A stretch of DNA of 64,000 bases from CAIYRG01 sp963747255 (GTDB lineage Bacteria > Pseudomonadota > Alphaproteobacteria > Micropepsales > Micropepsaceae): NCBI GenBank assembly GCA_963747255.1, contig CAVVEG010000019.1:1-64000 (forward strand), given 5' to 3'. Positions 1-9,082 of the stretch are shown here, piece by piece. The position numbers and the translations under genes are program-made. The notes beneath the pieces were generated by a model. It saw only the letters and a program-made list of their open reading frames with translations. It was not told the DNA's origin and ran no database searches. Numbering within the stretch: position 1 is the stretch's first letter; each line of letters begins with the position of its first letter.

Positions 1-1601
1 TAGCTGCTATCGGGCAAAGTATCAGCCCTTCGTTGGGTTGCACCTCGATCCGGGGTCCGATCACTTCTCCCGCCCGAATTCATGTGCGTGGAAATTTCGA
101 CCCTTAATCCGGCAAATTCCGGCAATTCCGCCGATTGCGTGGAAGGACCGAAATTGAGCAGCACGATGACGCGGCTCGAGCCGTGGCTGCGCTGATAGCA
201 GAACAGATCGTCGCCACCGCTGAGTTCGATCTGACGGTACCGTCCTTCGACCAGCGCCGGATGATGCTGCCGAAACGCAATGATTCGCCGATACAGGCTG
301 AGGATGGAACCGGTGTCCCTGGAGAGATTCTCGACGTTGCAGCTACCGCAGGATGGCGCGAGGGGGAGCCATGGGGTGCCGGTTGTAAAGCCCGCATTTG
401 GCGAGGAGTCCCATTGCATCGGAGTGCGCTGCGGGTCTCTTCCCAGACCGAGTCCGGGTTCGTTCCGCTCCCATGGGTCTTTGACGAATTCGAGCGGGAT
501 CGATATCTCGGCCATGCCGATTTCGTCACCGTAATAGAGGGTGGGGGTGCCACGCAGCGTCAGCAGCATTATGGCCGCGACGCGTGCCTGCTGCAGGCCG
601 ATCCGGGCGGCAATACGTGGCTTATCATGGTTGCTCAGAACCCAGTTCGGCCAGTGCGCTTCAGGAATTACACCGTCATATTCCTTGATGACGGATGCGA
701 CTCTGCGCGCATTCCAGGGTGTCTGCAGCAATTGGAAGTTAAACGGCAAATGTGCTTCGCCCACTTCCCTGCCGTAATAGGCCACCAGCCGCTCGATCGG
801 CAGGTAAATCTCTCCGATCAGAACACGGTCGTTATAATTGTCGGTCAGTTTGCGAATTTCAGCCACAACACTGTGGATGTCCGGATGGTCGGCGGAATGG
901 AGCTGTAAGTACCGGTCGATTTCCGGCTGGTTGGGTTCGTAAGCAGGGTTAAGTGGGTTGTCCTGGAACTTCGGGTCTTTCATCAGGTGCCACAGCACAT
1001 CGATACGAAATCCATCCACCCCGCGGTCCAGCCAGAACCGCAGCACATTGTGCATGGCCGCGCGAACCTCTTCGTTGCGCCAGTTCAGATCCGGCTGCTC
1101 CTTCAGGAATGCGTGGTAGTAATACTGGCCGGTATTGGCGTCCCATTCCCAGGCGCTCCCGCCGAAATTGCTGAGCCAGTTGTTCGGTGGGCTGCCGTCA
1201 GGCCTGGCGTCCTGCCAGATATACCAGTTGCGTTTCGGGTTACTCCGGGATGATCGGCTTTCGATAAACCAGGGGTGCTGGTCGGAGGTATGATTCGGCA
1301 CGAAGTCGAGGATGACCCGCAAACCGCGCCTGTGCGCTTCCTCCAGCAGGTGGTCGAAATCCCTGAGTGTTCCGAAAACCGGATCGATGTCGCAATAATT
1401 GGCAACATCGTAGCCGAAATCCTTCATGGGTGAGGGATAGATGGGCGTAATCCAGATTGCGGTCACGCCCAGCCAGCAAAGATAATCAAGCCGCGATGCA
1501 ATGCCTTTCAGATCGCCGATGCCGTCGGAATCGGAGTCCTGGAACGAGCGCGCATAAATTTCATAAATGATTCCGTGTTCCCACCATGCCGGTTTACGCA
1601 C
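1..1601 (-). CDS. GH13 alpha-glucosidase (oligo-1,6-glucosidase type), 3' end outside window, probable frameshift near its end
   Basis: This enzyme hydrolyses terminal alpha-glucosidic bonds of maltose-like oligosaccharides. The start is a GTG at 1601 behind a GGGAGAATCAA ribosome site. The GH13 barrel motifs appear in order: DFVPNHTSDQHPWF, GFRIDVLWHL with the catalytic Asp, LIGEIYLP with the acid/base Glu, and VLSNHDKPRI. Roughly 530 residues are visible, close to full family length. Near positions 73-77 the expected C-terminal strand (VIGPRIEVQPNEGLIL) switches to another frame, which one extra base in a C-rich run (G-rich in the coding strand) would explain. It is divergent from treZ, so both probably serve storage glucan or trehalose breakdown. 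The family call is firm. Substrate specificity (maltose, isomaltose or sucrose) cannot be read from sequence. Confidence 0.85.
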   Translation of the reverse strand, partial: MRKPAWWEHGIIYEIYARSFQDSDSDGIGDLKGIASRLDYLCWLGVTAIWITPIYPSPMKDFGYDVANYCDIDPVFGTLRDFDHLLEEAHRRGLRVILDFVPNHTSDQHPWFIESRSSRSNPKRNWYIWQDARPDGSPPNNWLSNFGGSAWEWDANTGQYYYHAFLKEQPDLNWRNEEVRAAMHNVLRFWLDRGVDGFRIDVLWHLMKDPKFQDNPLNPAYEPNQPEIDRYLQLHSADHPDIHSVVAEIRKLTDNYNDRVLIGEIYLPIERLVAYYGREVGEAHLPFNFQLLQTPWNARRVASVIKEYDGVIPEAHWPNWVLSNHDKPRIAARIGLQQARVAAIMLLTLRGTPTLYYGDEIGMAEISIPLEFVKDPWERNEPGLGLGRDPQRTPMQWDSSPNAGFTTGTPWLPLAPSCGSCNVENLSRDTGSILSLYRRIIAFRQHHPALVEGRYRQIELSGGDDLFCYQRSHGSSRVIVLLNFGPSTQSAELPEFAGLRVEISTHMNSGGRSDRTPDRGATQRRADTLPDSS

Positions 1602-1748
1602 TTGATTCTCCCTGCGGCTTGACCCGGCGAACGCCCCCAAGGGGCCGATCCGGGCGACGATATTCTCGAAGCTTCAGAAAAATGGTGCTGGTAGGAACTC
1701 TCTTGCGGGCGAGATGTTCACTTTCGCTGCACAACACAAGGCACAAAA

Positions 1749-3626
1749 TTGCACAAAACGGCGGATCCCCGATCCAACCAGAGCTTCACGCGGCGCTATG
1801 CCGTTGGAGCCGAAACGGACAGCGCAGGAACCCACTTTCGCATCTGGGCGCCCAAGCATGAGCAAGTGGCTGTCGTTTTTGCGGACGGGCGCGAACAGCC
1901 GTTAACCCGGGAAACCGACGGTTACTTTTCGGGCTATCAGGCAGACGCGGTGCACGGGAACCTCTATCGCATCCGCCTTGGGGGAGGCCCTCAGACCTAC
2001 CCCGATCCGGCTTCCCGGTTCCAACCGCAGGGTCCTCACGGACCATCGCAAATCGTCGATCCATCACTGTTCCGCTGGCAGGACCAAGACTGGCCCGGCA
2101 TCACCCTGGAAGGTCAAGTGTTGTATGAAATGCATACAGGCACTTTCACGGAAACGGGGACCTGGAAAGCCGCCGCCGGAAACCTGAACAAACTGAAATC
2201 GGTGGGAATTACGTGCATCGAAATGATGCCTGTGGCGGAATTTTCGGGCCGTTTCGGTTGGGGCTATGACGGAGTGGATTTCTTCGCGCCGGCGCATATT
2301 TACGGCTCCCCGGATGATCTCAAATCCTTCGTTGCGGCCGCACACGCGCTTGGGCTCGGCGTGATTCTGGACGTGGTTTACAACCATTTCGGACCGGACG
2401 GTTCTTATCTGAAAGCCTTTGCCGAAGAATACTTCACCCCGAAATACGAAAACGAATGGGGCGAGGCGCTGAATTTTGACGGCGAGAACTGCCAGGGCAT
2501 GCGCGACCTGGTGCTTGCCAACGCGCGTTACTGGATCGAGGAGTTCCATTTCGATGGTCTGCGCCTGGATGCAGTGCAGACGGTCCAGGATTCGTCATCA
2601 CCCCACATCCTGTCGTGCATTTCCCGGGCGGTCCGCGATGCGGCCGGAAAAAGGAAAACGATTGTTGTTGCCGAGAGCGAGAATCAAAAGGCCATCATCG
2701 CCCGGCCGATTCCGGCTGGCGGATACGGGATCGACGGGGTTTGGAATGACGATTTTCACCACTCAGCACTTGTCGCAATGACCGGACACAATCGAGCCTA
2801 TTATTCCGACTATCGGGGAACCCCACAGGAATTCATTTCGGCTGCAAAATACGGTTATCTTTTCCAGGGGCAGAAATATCCCTGGCAGGGCAAGCGGCGC
2901 GGTACCCCAGCCCTGGACCTTGATCCCGCGCAATTTGTCCTGTTTCTCGAAAATCACGATCAGGTGGCCAATTCCGCAAGCGGCGCCCGACTGCCCGCCC
3001 TGACCAGTCCTGGCCGCATTCGCGCTTTCACCGCATTGTTCCTGTTGCTGCCCGGAACCCCAATGCTATTTCAGGGACAGGAGTTCCAGTCCTCCAAACC
3101 CTTTGTCTATTTTGCCGATCTGCCGGCCGGTCTTCGCGAGGCCGTTGAGCGAGGCCGCGGAAAATTCCTGGCGCAATTTCCGAACATTCCCGAAAAGCTC
3201 GACGAGTCGCCATGCGATCCGGTGACGTATGAAAAATGCAAGCTCGACTGGAGCGAGTTCACCTCGCATTCAGCCGCTGTCAGTCTGCATCGTGATCTGC
3301 TGACGCTCAGGCGAAACGATCCGGTGTTTGCGGCACAGCGACCGCACGCGATTGACGGAGCCATACTGGGGCCGGAAGCGTTCGTGTTGCGATTTTTCGG
3401 TGAAGCAGGCAATGACCGACTGCTGTTCGTGAATTATGGCCCCGACTTAAACCGGCCGTCCTTCGCCGAACCTTTGATCGCGCCGCCATCCGGTCGCATG
3501 TGGCGCCTTCTCTGGTCGAGTGAAGACAAAAGATATGGCGGCTTTGGCGTGGCTCCCTTTGACGACGAAAAAGGGTGGAACGCCGCCGGACAAGCTGCTT
3601 TCGTGCTCTGCGCTCGCGAGACGTGA
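1749..3626 (+). CDS. treZ: Malto-oligosyltrehalose trehalohydrolase
   Basis: TreZ releases trehalose from maltooligosyl-trehalose, the second step of the TreY/TreZ route from glycogen. The product is 625 residues, near the usual 580-620. An N-terminal CBM48-like domain (YAVGAE, HFRIWAPK) precedes the GH13 barrel. Catalytic motifs are visible: DVVYNHFGPDG, GLRLDAVQTVQD with the nucleophile Asp, VVAESENQK with the acid Glu, and FLENHDQVAN. The TTG at 1749 is the furthest upstream start that keeps the N-terminal domain complete. No strong ribosome site precedes it, so the exact start is uncertain. No treY lies in the window; the neighbouring GH13 gene is divergent. Confidence 0.85.
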   Translation: MHKTADPRSNQSFTRRYAVGAETDSAGTHFRIWAPKHEQVAVVFADGREQPLTRETDGYFSGYQADAVHGNLYRIRLGGGPQTYPDPASRFQPQGPHGPSQIVDPSLFRWQDQDWPGITLEGQVLYEMHTGTFTETGTWKAAAGNLNKLKSVGITCIEMMPVAEFSGRFGWGYDGVDFFAPAHIYGSPDDLKSFVAAAHALGLGVILDVVYNHFGPDGSYLKAFAEEYFTPKYENEWGEALNFDGENCQGMRDLVLANARYWIEEFHFDGLRLDAVQTVQDSSSPHILSCISRAVRDAAGKRKTIVVAESENQKAIIARPIPAGGYGIDGVWNDDFHHSALVAMTGHNRAYYSDYRGTPQEFISAAKYGYLFQGQKYPWQGKRRGTPALDLDPAQFVLFLENHDQVANSASGARLPALTSPGRIRAFTALFLLLPGTPMLFQGQEFQSSKPFVYFADLPAGLREAVERGRGKFLAQFPNIPEKLDESPCDPVTYEKCKLDWSEFTSHSAAVSLHRDLLTLRRNDPVFAAQRPHAIDGAILGPEAFVLRFFGEAGNDRLLFVNYGPDLNRPSFAEPLIAPPSGRMWRLLWSSEDKRYGGFGVAPFDDEKGWNAAGQAAFVLCARET

Positions 3627-3693
3627 TTTATCCTGAATTCGCCGTTTCTCCGTTCATCGGCTATTGTTTCCTGCGTCGCGGGGGGAGGAATCC

Positions 3694-4686
3694 ATGCGGA
3701 TAACGTTGCTGGCAGTTTTCCTGGCGGGATCCCCGGCGGCGCTGCATGCCGCCGATTCGGTCAGTGTCTTACCGCCTCCGGGTTTTCATCACCTGCATCT
3801 GAACTCTGTTGATCCGGCGGCGGCGGCGGGTTTTTACGCGCGAGAATTCCCCGGTACGTCAATGACGCAATGGGGTGGATTTCAGGCGCTGAAATCCCCC
3901 AATAATGTTCTCATTCTTTTCAGCAAAGTTGCAGCACCGCCCGTCGCCGATCCGCAGGCGACCGCCTACTGGCATTTTGGTTGGCATGTCACCGATGAGC
4001 GCAAGAGTTATGCCCTGTACAAATCACGGCCGGAAGTGAAGCTGCTGCCGCTCTATAGTTCGGATGAGGGCGGATACGTGTTTATCAGCAGCGATACCTG
4101 GCCTGGAACCGGTGGGATATTGGGGCTGACCAAAGCGCAAATTGCAGACGCGAAAACAAATGGAGTCAAACCGCTCGGTGGCGCCGGGTTTGCCTATATG
4201 CAGGGACCTGACGGCGCCCTGATCGAGTACCAGGGGAACATGCCGGCCGAGCGGTTCAACCACGTGCATATGTATCAGGAGCAGCCTTTTTGCGCTCAAA
4301 TTTGGTACGCAAGGCATTTGAATGCGCGATTACCGCAGGGTGCCGTACTGAAGAGCGAAGCCGATTGTGCCGTATCGCGGGGGGCGGAACGCTCATGGCC
4401 AGCGCTGGAGCAGAAGGGCATGTTCCGCACGCCAACCGCCGGAGTGCTTTTCGGCGATGTCTCTCTCAACTGGTATATGCGCCAGACCGAAACGCCTCTG
4501 GCCTCAACGCGAGGTCGTCTGATGGACCATGTCGGTCTGAGTGTCGGCAACCTCGACGCCTGGGTCGCGAAACTCAGACGTGAAGGCGTAGTGTTTCTCG
4601 AACAACCCCACCGGCTGGGCGACACGCGTGGCCTGATGATCGAAGGCCCAAGCCATGAGGCGATTGAATTGGTCGAGGTCAAATAG
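3694..4686 (+). CDS. Exported two-domain VOC (glyoxalase/dioxygenase superfamily) protein
   Basis: The start at 3694 follows GGGGGAGGAATCC, a strong ribosome site. It begins with a clear signal peptide (MRITLLAVFLAG, cleavage after LHA). The 330 residues hold repeated VOC-type beta-alpha-beta units: HHLHLNSVDPAAAAGFYA near the mature N-terminus, FNHVHMY mid-protein, and MDHVGLSVGNLDAWVAKL in the last third, ending EAIELVEVK. VOC folds usually bind a divalent metal through His and Glu side chains. No specific reaction can be assigned. It is followed 18 bases later by an exported cupin, suggesting a two-gene periplasmic unit. Exported VOC proteins are less common than cytosolic ones. Confidence 0.75.
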   Translation: MRITLLAVFLAGSPAALHAADSVSVLPPPGFHHLHLNSVDPAAAAGFYAREFPGTSMTQWGGFQALKSPNNVLILFSKVAAPPVADPQATAYWHFGWHVTDERKSYALYKSRPEVKLLPLYSSDEGGYVFISSDTWPGTGGILGLTKAQIADAKTNGVKPLGGAGFAYMQGPDGALIEYQGNMPAERFNHVHMYQEQPFCAQIWYARHLNARLPQGAVLKSEADCAVSRGAERSWPALEQKGMFRTPTAGVLFGDVSLNWYMRQTETPLASTRGRLMDHVGLSVGNLDAWVAKLRREGVVFLEQPHRLGDTRGLMIEGPSHEAIELVEVK

Positions 4687-4704
4687 GATCCAGGGGAGGA
4701 TATC

Positions 4705-5259
4705 ATGCGCATTGCGGCTTTGTTGCCAATCGCTCTGTTGCTAAGTGCTTCTGTGCAAGGTGCGCAGCCGACGGGAGGAACAGCGACGGACATCAGCAAT
4801 GCTGACATTCAGGCGGCAGTCCGCAAGACCGCGTCAGCTCCGGTGAGCGATCAACAGCTCAGGGTCGTCAACATCGGCGGCGAATACAATGTCGGAGTCG
4901 GTGTTGTGCACCGCGCCAAAACGGCCGGCAGGGACATCGGTGGTGGTATCGAACACGGCCAGATTACCGAAATTTACCACGTGATATCCGGCAACGGCAC
5001 GTTGGTCACCGGCGGTGTCATCGAGAATCCAAAAGATACGCCCGCAAACAGCCCCGTCGTCACTACACTGAACGGGCCAAGTCGCGGTGGCGGCAAAGTG
5101 ATTGGAGGCACAGTCCGAAAAATCGGGCCAGGCGATGTTGTGATCATCCCGCCGAATACCCCGCATTGGTGGACGGAAGTCACTTCGGACGAGGTCGTCT
5201 ATCTGGTTGTGCGGGTCGATCCGCATAAGGTGCTGCCGGCCGGATATGTGCTCAAATAG
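4705..5259 (+). CDS. Exported cupin-domain protein
   Basis: This 184-residue protein has a signal peptide (MRIALLPIALLLSAS-like N-terminus, cleavage around VQGAQP) and a single cupin barrel. The barrel shows GGGIEHGQITEIYHVISG with candidate metal His and Glu residues, and the second cupin motif GDVVIIPPNTPHWWTE. The ribosome site GGGGAGGATATC precedes the ATG. It lies 18 bases after the VOC gene on the same strand, so the two are probably cotranscribed. Family members include isomerases, oxygenases and binding proteins; nothing visible chooses between them. Confidence 0.75.
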   Translation: MRIAALLPIALLLSASVQGAQPTGGTATDISNADIQAAVRKTASAPVSDQQLRVVNIGGEYNVGVGVVHRAKTAGRDIGGGIEHGQITEIYHVISGNGTLVTGGVIENPKDTPANSPVVTTLNGPSRGGGKVIGGTVRKIGPGDVVIIPPNTPHWWTEVTSDEVVYLVVRVDPHKVLPAGYVLK

Positions 5260-5286
5260 ACCGCATCATTCGGGGGATATCATCAG

Positions 5287-5826
5287 ATGACGGAAAATTC
5301 CCCAAGACATCGTCCAGAGTCGCCATTCTGGCGCTTCTCGTTGCGGTTCTACGGCCGGCCCGATGTCGCGCCTGCCTGCCTCGCGTTGCAGGATGATGCC
5401 GGAGCCGATGTAAACCTGCTGCTGTTCCTCCTTTTTCTGGCGGAACAGAAACGCCGGTTGAGTCCCGAGGATATCGGACGTCTTGATGTCGCGGTGGCGC
5501 AATGGCGAGAAGCGGTGGTTAAGCCCTTGCGTGAGCTCAGACGCGGACTGAAGCAGGGGATTGATTTCATACCCGGCCCGGTCAGTGAGACGTTTCGTGG
5601 CCAGATCAAGCGATTGGAGCTGGAATCAGAACAGATCGAGCAGCACCGGCTTGAGGAGTTCGCCGGAGCAGGCATTGGCGCCCCGGCAGAATCCCGTATG
5701 GAGGCTGCCGAGAACAATGTCGCACTTTATTGTCGCGTGCTGCGCGATACCCCGGCGCAAGCTGTTGCGGCCATCCTGCGTGGTTTCGCCGAATTCGTGC
5801 CGATCGAACCGCCTATTCCCGGATGA
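5287..5826 (+). CDS. TIGR02444 family protein of unknown function
   Basis: This 179-residue cytosolic protein matches the conserved TIGR02444/DUF2390 pattern: an N-terminal FWRFSLRFYGRPDVAPACL segment, then NLLLFLLFLAEQKRRLS, then a helical WREAVVKPLRELRRGLK region. The family is widespread in proteobacteria and has no assigned role. It starts 27 bases after the cupin gene behind a GGGGGATATC site. Its 3' end overlaps the convergent TPR-SPOR lipoprotein gene by 14 bases. Confidence 0.75.
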   Translation: MTENSPRHRPESPFWRFSLRFYGRPDVAPACLALQDDAGADVNLLLFLLFLAEQKRRLSPEDIGRLDVAVAQWREAVVKPLRELRRGLKQGIDFIPGPVSETFRGQIKRLELESEQIEQHRLEEFAGAGIGAPAESRMEAAENNVALYCRVLRDTPAQAVAAILRGFAEFVPIEPPIPG

Positions 5827-7072
5827 TGAAAAGATCGGACCGGCCGAGTGCCTGAGCGCCGGCAAATGCGCTCTTTGCTTCGGTCATAGTGGAAAACGGA
5901 CCGATGCGGAGACGGAACATCTCTCGTCCGTTCACCGTCGCCTGCATGATCTTCACGTCCATGGATTCCAGACCTGACGCAGCCTGCCGCGCGCGGGCAT
6001 CGGTGAGATAAGCTCCTGCCTGAACATAGAGATCGGCGCCGTGAGCACCGCCCGGCGGATCGGCGATATGCGCTGCGGGTGGAGTCGCAGCAACTGCGGG
6101 TTTGGCAACTACCCGCTGGGGCGATTCTTTGACCAGCATTGATTGGGGGGCGCTGCGGGGTGGATCGTCCACAGGAAGCGGCGCCATGACAACCGTTGGG
6201 TCGGCTTTCAGCGCCTCATAGGGGGTAAGGGCGGTTTTGCCGATGAGGACAGCGGGTTGGCCGGCATTGACGCTTTTCGGCTGCTCCGGTTCGGGCGTCG
6301 GCGCTTGTACCGGGAGCTGTGCCGGTTCCTGCATCATGAGCGCGATCCCGGGGACAGACAGCTCCATGGCAGCCGGGGCAGCCATCACGACGGGCTCTGG
6401 CATCCTGTTTTCCCGTGCCGTCATCTGCTGCATGGAAGGCGCCGCCGCCTGGGCAGGCTTCAACATTTCCAGAACGGCGAGGGTTTTGCTGATTCGAGCA
6501 TAATCCGGTGATTGCGGCGGGACCTGACGAAGCAGAGCCTCGGCTCCGGGCAGGTCGCCTGCCTGCATGTGTGACAGAGCATCATTATTCAGAACCGCCG
6601 CTTCGCCCGGCTTCAGCTCCAATGCGCGCGCATAAGAGGCCTGAGCGGAAAGAAATTTACCTTCCTGATCATAGGCGACGCCCTGAGCGGAATAGAGGGT
6701 CCAATCTCCCGGCTGAAGTTGCAAGCTGCGTTCCAGGAACGCCAAAGCGTCGTCGCTGCGGCCTAACCCAGCCAGCACTTTGCCGTATTCGCCGATAACG
6801 CGCGGGTTGTCGGGCGCTATGAGAACGAGTTGGCCGAGGAGTTTGGCGGATGTCGACAGATCGCCTTCTGCGCGCGCCTGTTTTGCCTGGGCAAGAAATG
6901 CTGTGATTTCGGCCTCCGAACCCTGCGCGGCACTGATCGGCAGACCGGTCTGATTGGCCGCGTACGACTCGCCGCCGCTACGCGTGAAGTCGAGGTAGGA
7001 AAACGTGCTGCATCCGGCCCCAGGCAAAGCCAGAGCGAGCATTCCGAGAAGGATCGAGCGTTTCAAATTCAC
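5813..7072 (-). CDS. TPR- and SPOR-domain lipoprotein
   Basis: The 419-residue product starts with a lipoprotein signal (lipobox LPGAGC, Cys about residue 21), so it should be membrane-anchored on the periplasmic side. Residues of about 55-200 form tetratricopeptide repeats (for example GEYGKVLAGLGRSDDALAFL and GVAYDQEGKFLSAQASYARA), resembling TadD-type pilus assembly lipoproteins. A Pro/Ala/Gln-rich linker follows. The last 75 residues form a SPOR domain (DLYVQAGAYLTDARARQA, FRLRIGPFSTMTEAKSAF), a fold that binds denuded septal peptidoglycan. The start is a GTG at 7072 with only a weak ribosome site. A role in cell-envelope assembly or division-site localisation is inferred. Confidence 0.8.
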   Translation of the reverse strand: MNLKRSILLGMLALALPGAGCSTFSYLDFTRSGGESYAANQTGLPISAAQGSEAEITAFLAQAKQARAEGDLSTSAKLLGQLVLIAPDNPRVIGEYGKVLAGLGRSDDALAFLERSLQLQPGDWTLYSAQGVAYDQEGKFLSAQASYARALELKPGEAAVLNNDALSHMQAGDLPGAEALLRQVPPQSPDYARISKTLAVLEMLKPAQAAAPSMQQMTARENRMPEPVVMAAPAAMELSVPGIALMMQEPAQLPVQAPTPEPEQPKSVNAGQPAVLIGKTALTPYEALKADPTVVMAPLPVDDPPRSAPQSMLVKESPQRVVAKPAVAATPPAAHIADPPGGAHGADLYVQAGAYLTDARARQAASGLESMDVKIMQATVNGREMFRLRIGPFSTMTEAKSAFAGAQALGRSDLFIIRE

Positions 7073-7275
7073 CCCGCATCGCCGCTACGCGAAACTCATT
7101 TACACGCGGCTGGTCCAATTGCGCCGCAATCATCACCGCAACCCCTTGAAGAATCGTTTAAATCGACAGCTAAAATTCATCCGATCTGCAAAAAACCCGA
7201 CCCCCGCGTCCGCCCGTGCTGTTGCCGTGAATTCAGGTTCCGCTATGGTCCGCAGGAAAAATCAGGATTCGCGGC

Positions 7276-8949
7276 ATGACAGTCCTTCCGCGCGGCCCAA
7301 TGGAAGCGTCCGGGAAGAAGGCCACTCCGGCAACCGATTTCCAGTCGCACCTCGCCGCTTTGGAGGCGAAGGGCCTGGTTGTGCGGGTTAACCGGCCAAT
7401 CAACAAGGACACGGAGTTGCACCCACTGGCGCGCTGGCAATTCCAGGGGGCGCTTCCGGAATCGAAGCGGCGCGCATTTGTATTCACCAATGTAATCGGA
7501 AGCGACGGCAGAAGCTTTGAGATGCCGGTCGTCGTCGGTGCGCTGGCCGCATCATCGGAAATCTATGCCCTGGGAATGGGCGTGCCAGTGGATGAGATTG
7601 GGGCGGCCTGGCTGAACGCGATCCGCAAACCTGTTGCGCCGGTTCCGGTAACGTCGGCGCCATGCCAGGAGGTGGTGATCCGGGGCGAGGCGCTGCGCAT
7701 GCCGGGCGGCGGTCTTGCCGGATTGCCGGTCCCCATTTCGACGCCGGGTTTTGACGCCGCGCCTTATCTGACGGCGACACTTTGCGTAACCGTCGATCCC
7801 GAAACCGGTGTTCGCAATATGGGCACCTATCGCGGTCAGCTGAAGGCGACCGACCGAGTCGGTGTGCGCATGGCTTCACGCCTCAGCGGTGCGGGCGGTT
7901 ATCTGCACTGGCAGAAATATCAAAAGCGTGGCGAACCGATGCCCATTGCCATCGTGGTCGGATGTGCACCGGCGGTGTTCTTCACCGGCCCGCAGAAACT
8001 CGCAATCGACTTTGACGAGATGGCGGTGGCCGGCGCCCTGCTGGGCCAACCGGTTCGAACCGTGCGCTGCATCACCAACAATCTCGAAGTCCCGGCCGAT
8101 TCCGAAATCATTATCGAGGGCATGATCGATTCGGAGCTCCTTGAACCGGAAGGGCCGTTTGGAGAATCGCACGGCCATGTCGCGCTCGAAGACTACAACA
8201 TGTCCATGCAGGTGACCGCGATCACCATGAAGCGATCGCCGGTCTTCGTCTCCATTATCAGCCAGGTGACGCCTTCGGAATCCAGTGTGACCAAGAAAGT
8301 GGCGTATGAGCCACTTTTCCTGGCTCATTTGCGCGACCATCTGGGGATCAAAGGCATCAAACGGGTCGTGATGCACGAACCGCTGACCAATGTACGCCCG
8401 GTGATCTTCCTGAATTTTGCGCAAGCTACCCCACGCACCGAGATCTGGCGCGGGTTACAGGGGGCGGCGACGCTCCAGGCGCAGTGCGGCAAGATTGTCG
8501 TGGCGCTCGGAGAGGATATCGATCCTTCCAACACCGACGCGGTATTCTGGTCGCTGGCTTACCGCACCAATCTGGGCGAGGACCTGCATATTGCGCCGTA
8601 CAAGGCCGGTGGCCATGGTCCCAAATCAGGAGTTCGCGCCACCGATTCTGCGCTCCTGATCGATGCGACTCCGAAACACAAGATGCCGCCCTTTGCTCTG
8701 CCTGGGCGCGAATTCATGGAGCGCGCGAAGTCGATATGGTCCGAGCTTGGTCTGCCGGAACTCAACCCCCAGCCGCCCTGGTATGGTTATTCGCTTGGAG
8801 ATTGGGACAGCAAGTGGGCAGTCTGGGCGCAACGCGCGGTTGAAGGAAAATGGGAAGAGACCGGGCGCGAGACATTTGAACACCGGAAAAAAGGCGTCAT
8901 ACCCGAAACGCCCGTGCGCTCCGTGGACGGAAAATCGAAGCATGGCTAA
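7276..8949 (+). CDS. UbiD-family (prenylated-FMN) decarboxylase
   Basis: UbiD-family enzymes reversibly decarboxylate aromatic or unsaturated acids using prenylated FMN made by UbiX. The 557 residues show the family landmarks: MGTYRGQLKA with the active-site Arg, VGCAPAVFFTG, and the catalytic Glu segment LLEPEGPFGESHGH. The C-terminal part includes FLNFAQATPRTEIWRGLQG. UbiX lies just downstream, 129 bases later, so this pair probably acts together. The N-terminal extension of about 20 residues before DFQSHLAALEAKG could mean a later start. Whether it makes ubiquinone (true UbiD) or degrades an aromatic acid is unclear. The nearby hydroxylase subunit and dioxygenase favour catabolism. Confidence 0.85.
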   Translation: MTVLPRGPMEASGKKATPATDFQSHLAALEAKGLVVRVNRPINKDTELHPLARWQFQGALPESKRRAFVFTNVIGSDGRSFEMPVVVGALAASSEIYALGMGVPVDEIGAAWLNAIRKPVAPVPVTSAPCQEVVIRGEALRMPGGGLAGLPVPISTPGFDAAPYLTATLCVTVDPETGVRNMGTYRGQLKATDRVGVRMASRLSGAGGYLHWQKYQKRGEPMPIAIVVGCAPAVFFTGPQKLAIDFDEMAVAGALLGQPVRTVRCITNNLEVPADSEIIIEGMIDSELLEPEGPFGESHGHVALEDYNMSMQVTAITMKRSPVFVSIISQVTPSESSVTKKVAYEPLFLAHLRDHLGIKGIKRVVMHEPLTNVRPVIFLNFAQATPRTEIWRGLQGAATLQAQCGKIVVALGEDIDPSNTDAVFWSLAYRTNLGEDLHIAPYKAGGHGPKSGVRATDSALLIDATPKHKMPPFALPGREFMERAKSIWSELGLPELNPQPPWYGYSLGDWDSKWAVWAQRAVEGKWEETGRETFEHRKKGVIPETPVRSVDGKSKHG

Positions 8950-9082
8950 CGCGGGCGGTGCATCTGGATGGGACCCCAAAGCCCCTTATGGTAAGGTGAA
9001 CGGCGACGCGCATCTCGCGGCCAATCCGGTTGCAGCCTTTCTGTCTTCGCGAAGAGTGTCAGATGGTTCAGGCCGCCGATGA
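8942..9082 (+). CDS. Possible 46-residue protein bridging ubiD and ubiX
   Basis: A small frame starts inside the last codons of the UbiD gene and ends in a TGA that overlaps the ubiX start as ATGA, filling the whole gap between the two genes. The predicted peptide starts MANAGGASGWDPKAPYGKV and is Gly/Ala-rich at first, basic at the end. It does not resemble the small zinc-type D subunit of phenolic acid decarboxylases. It may be a real translational-coupling peptide or simply non-coding sequence. Confidence 0.35.
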   Translation: MANAGGASGWDPKAPYGKVNGDAHLAANPVAAFLSSRRVSDGSGRR

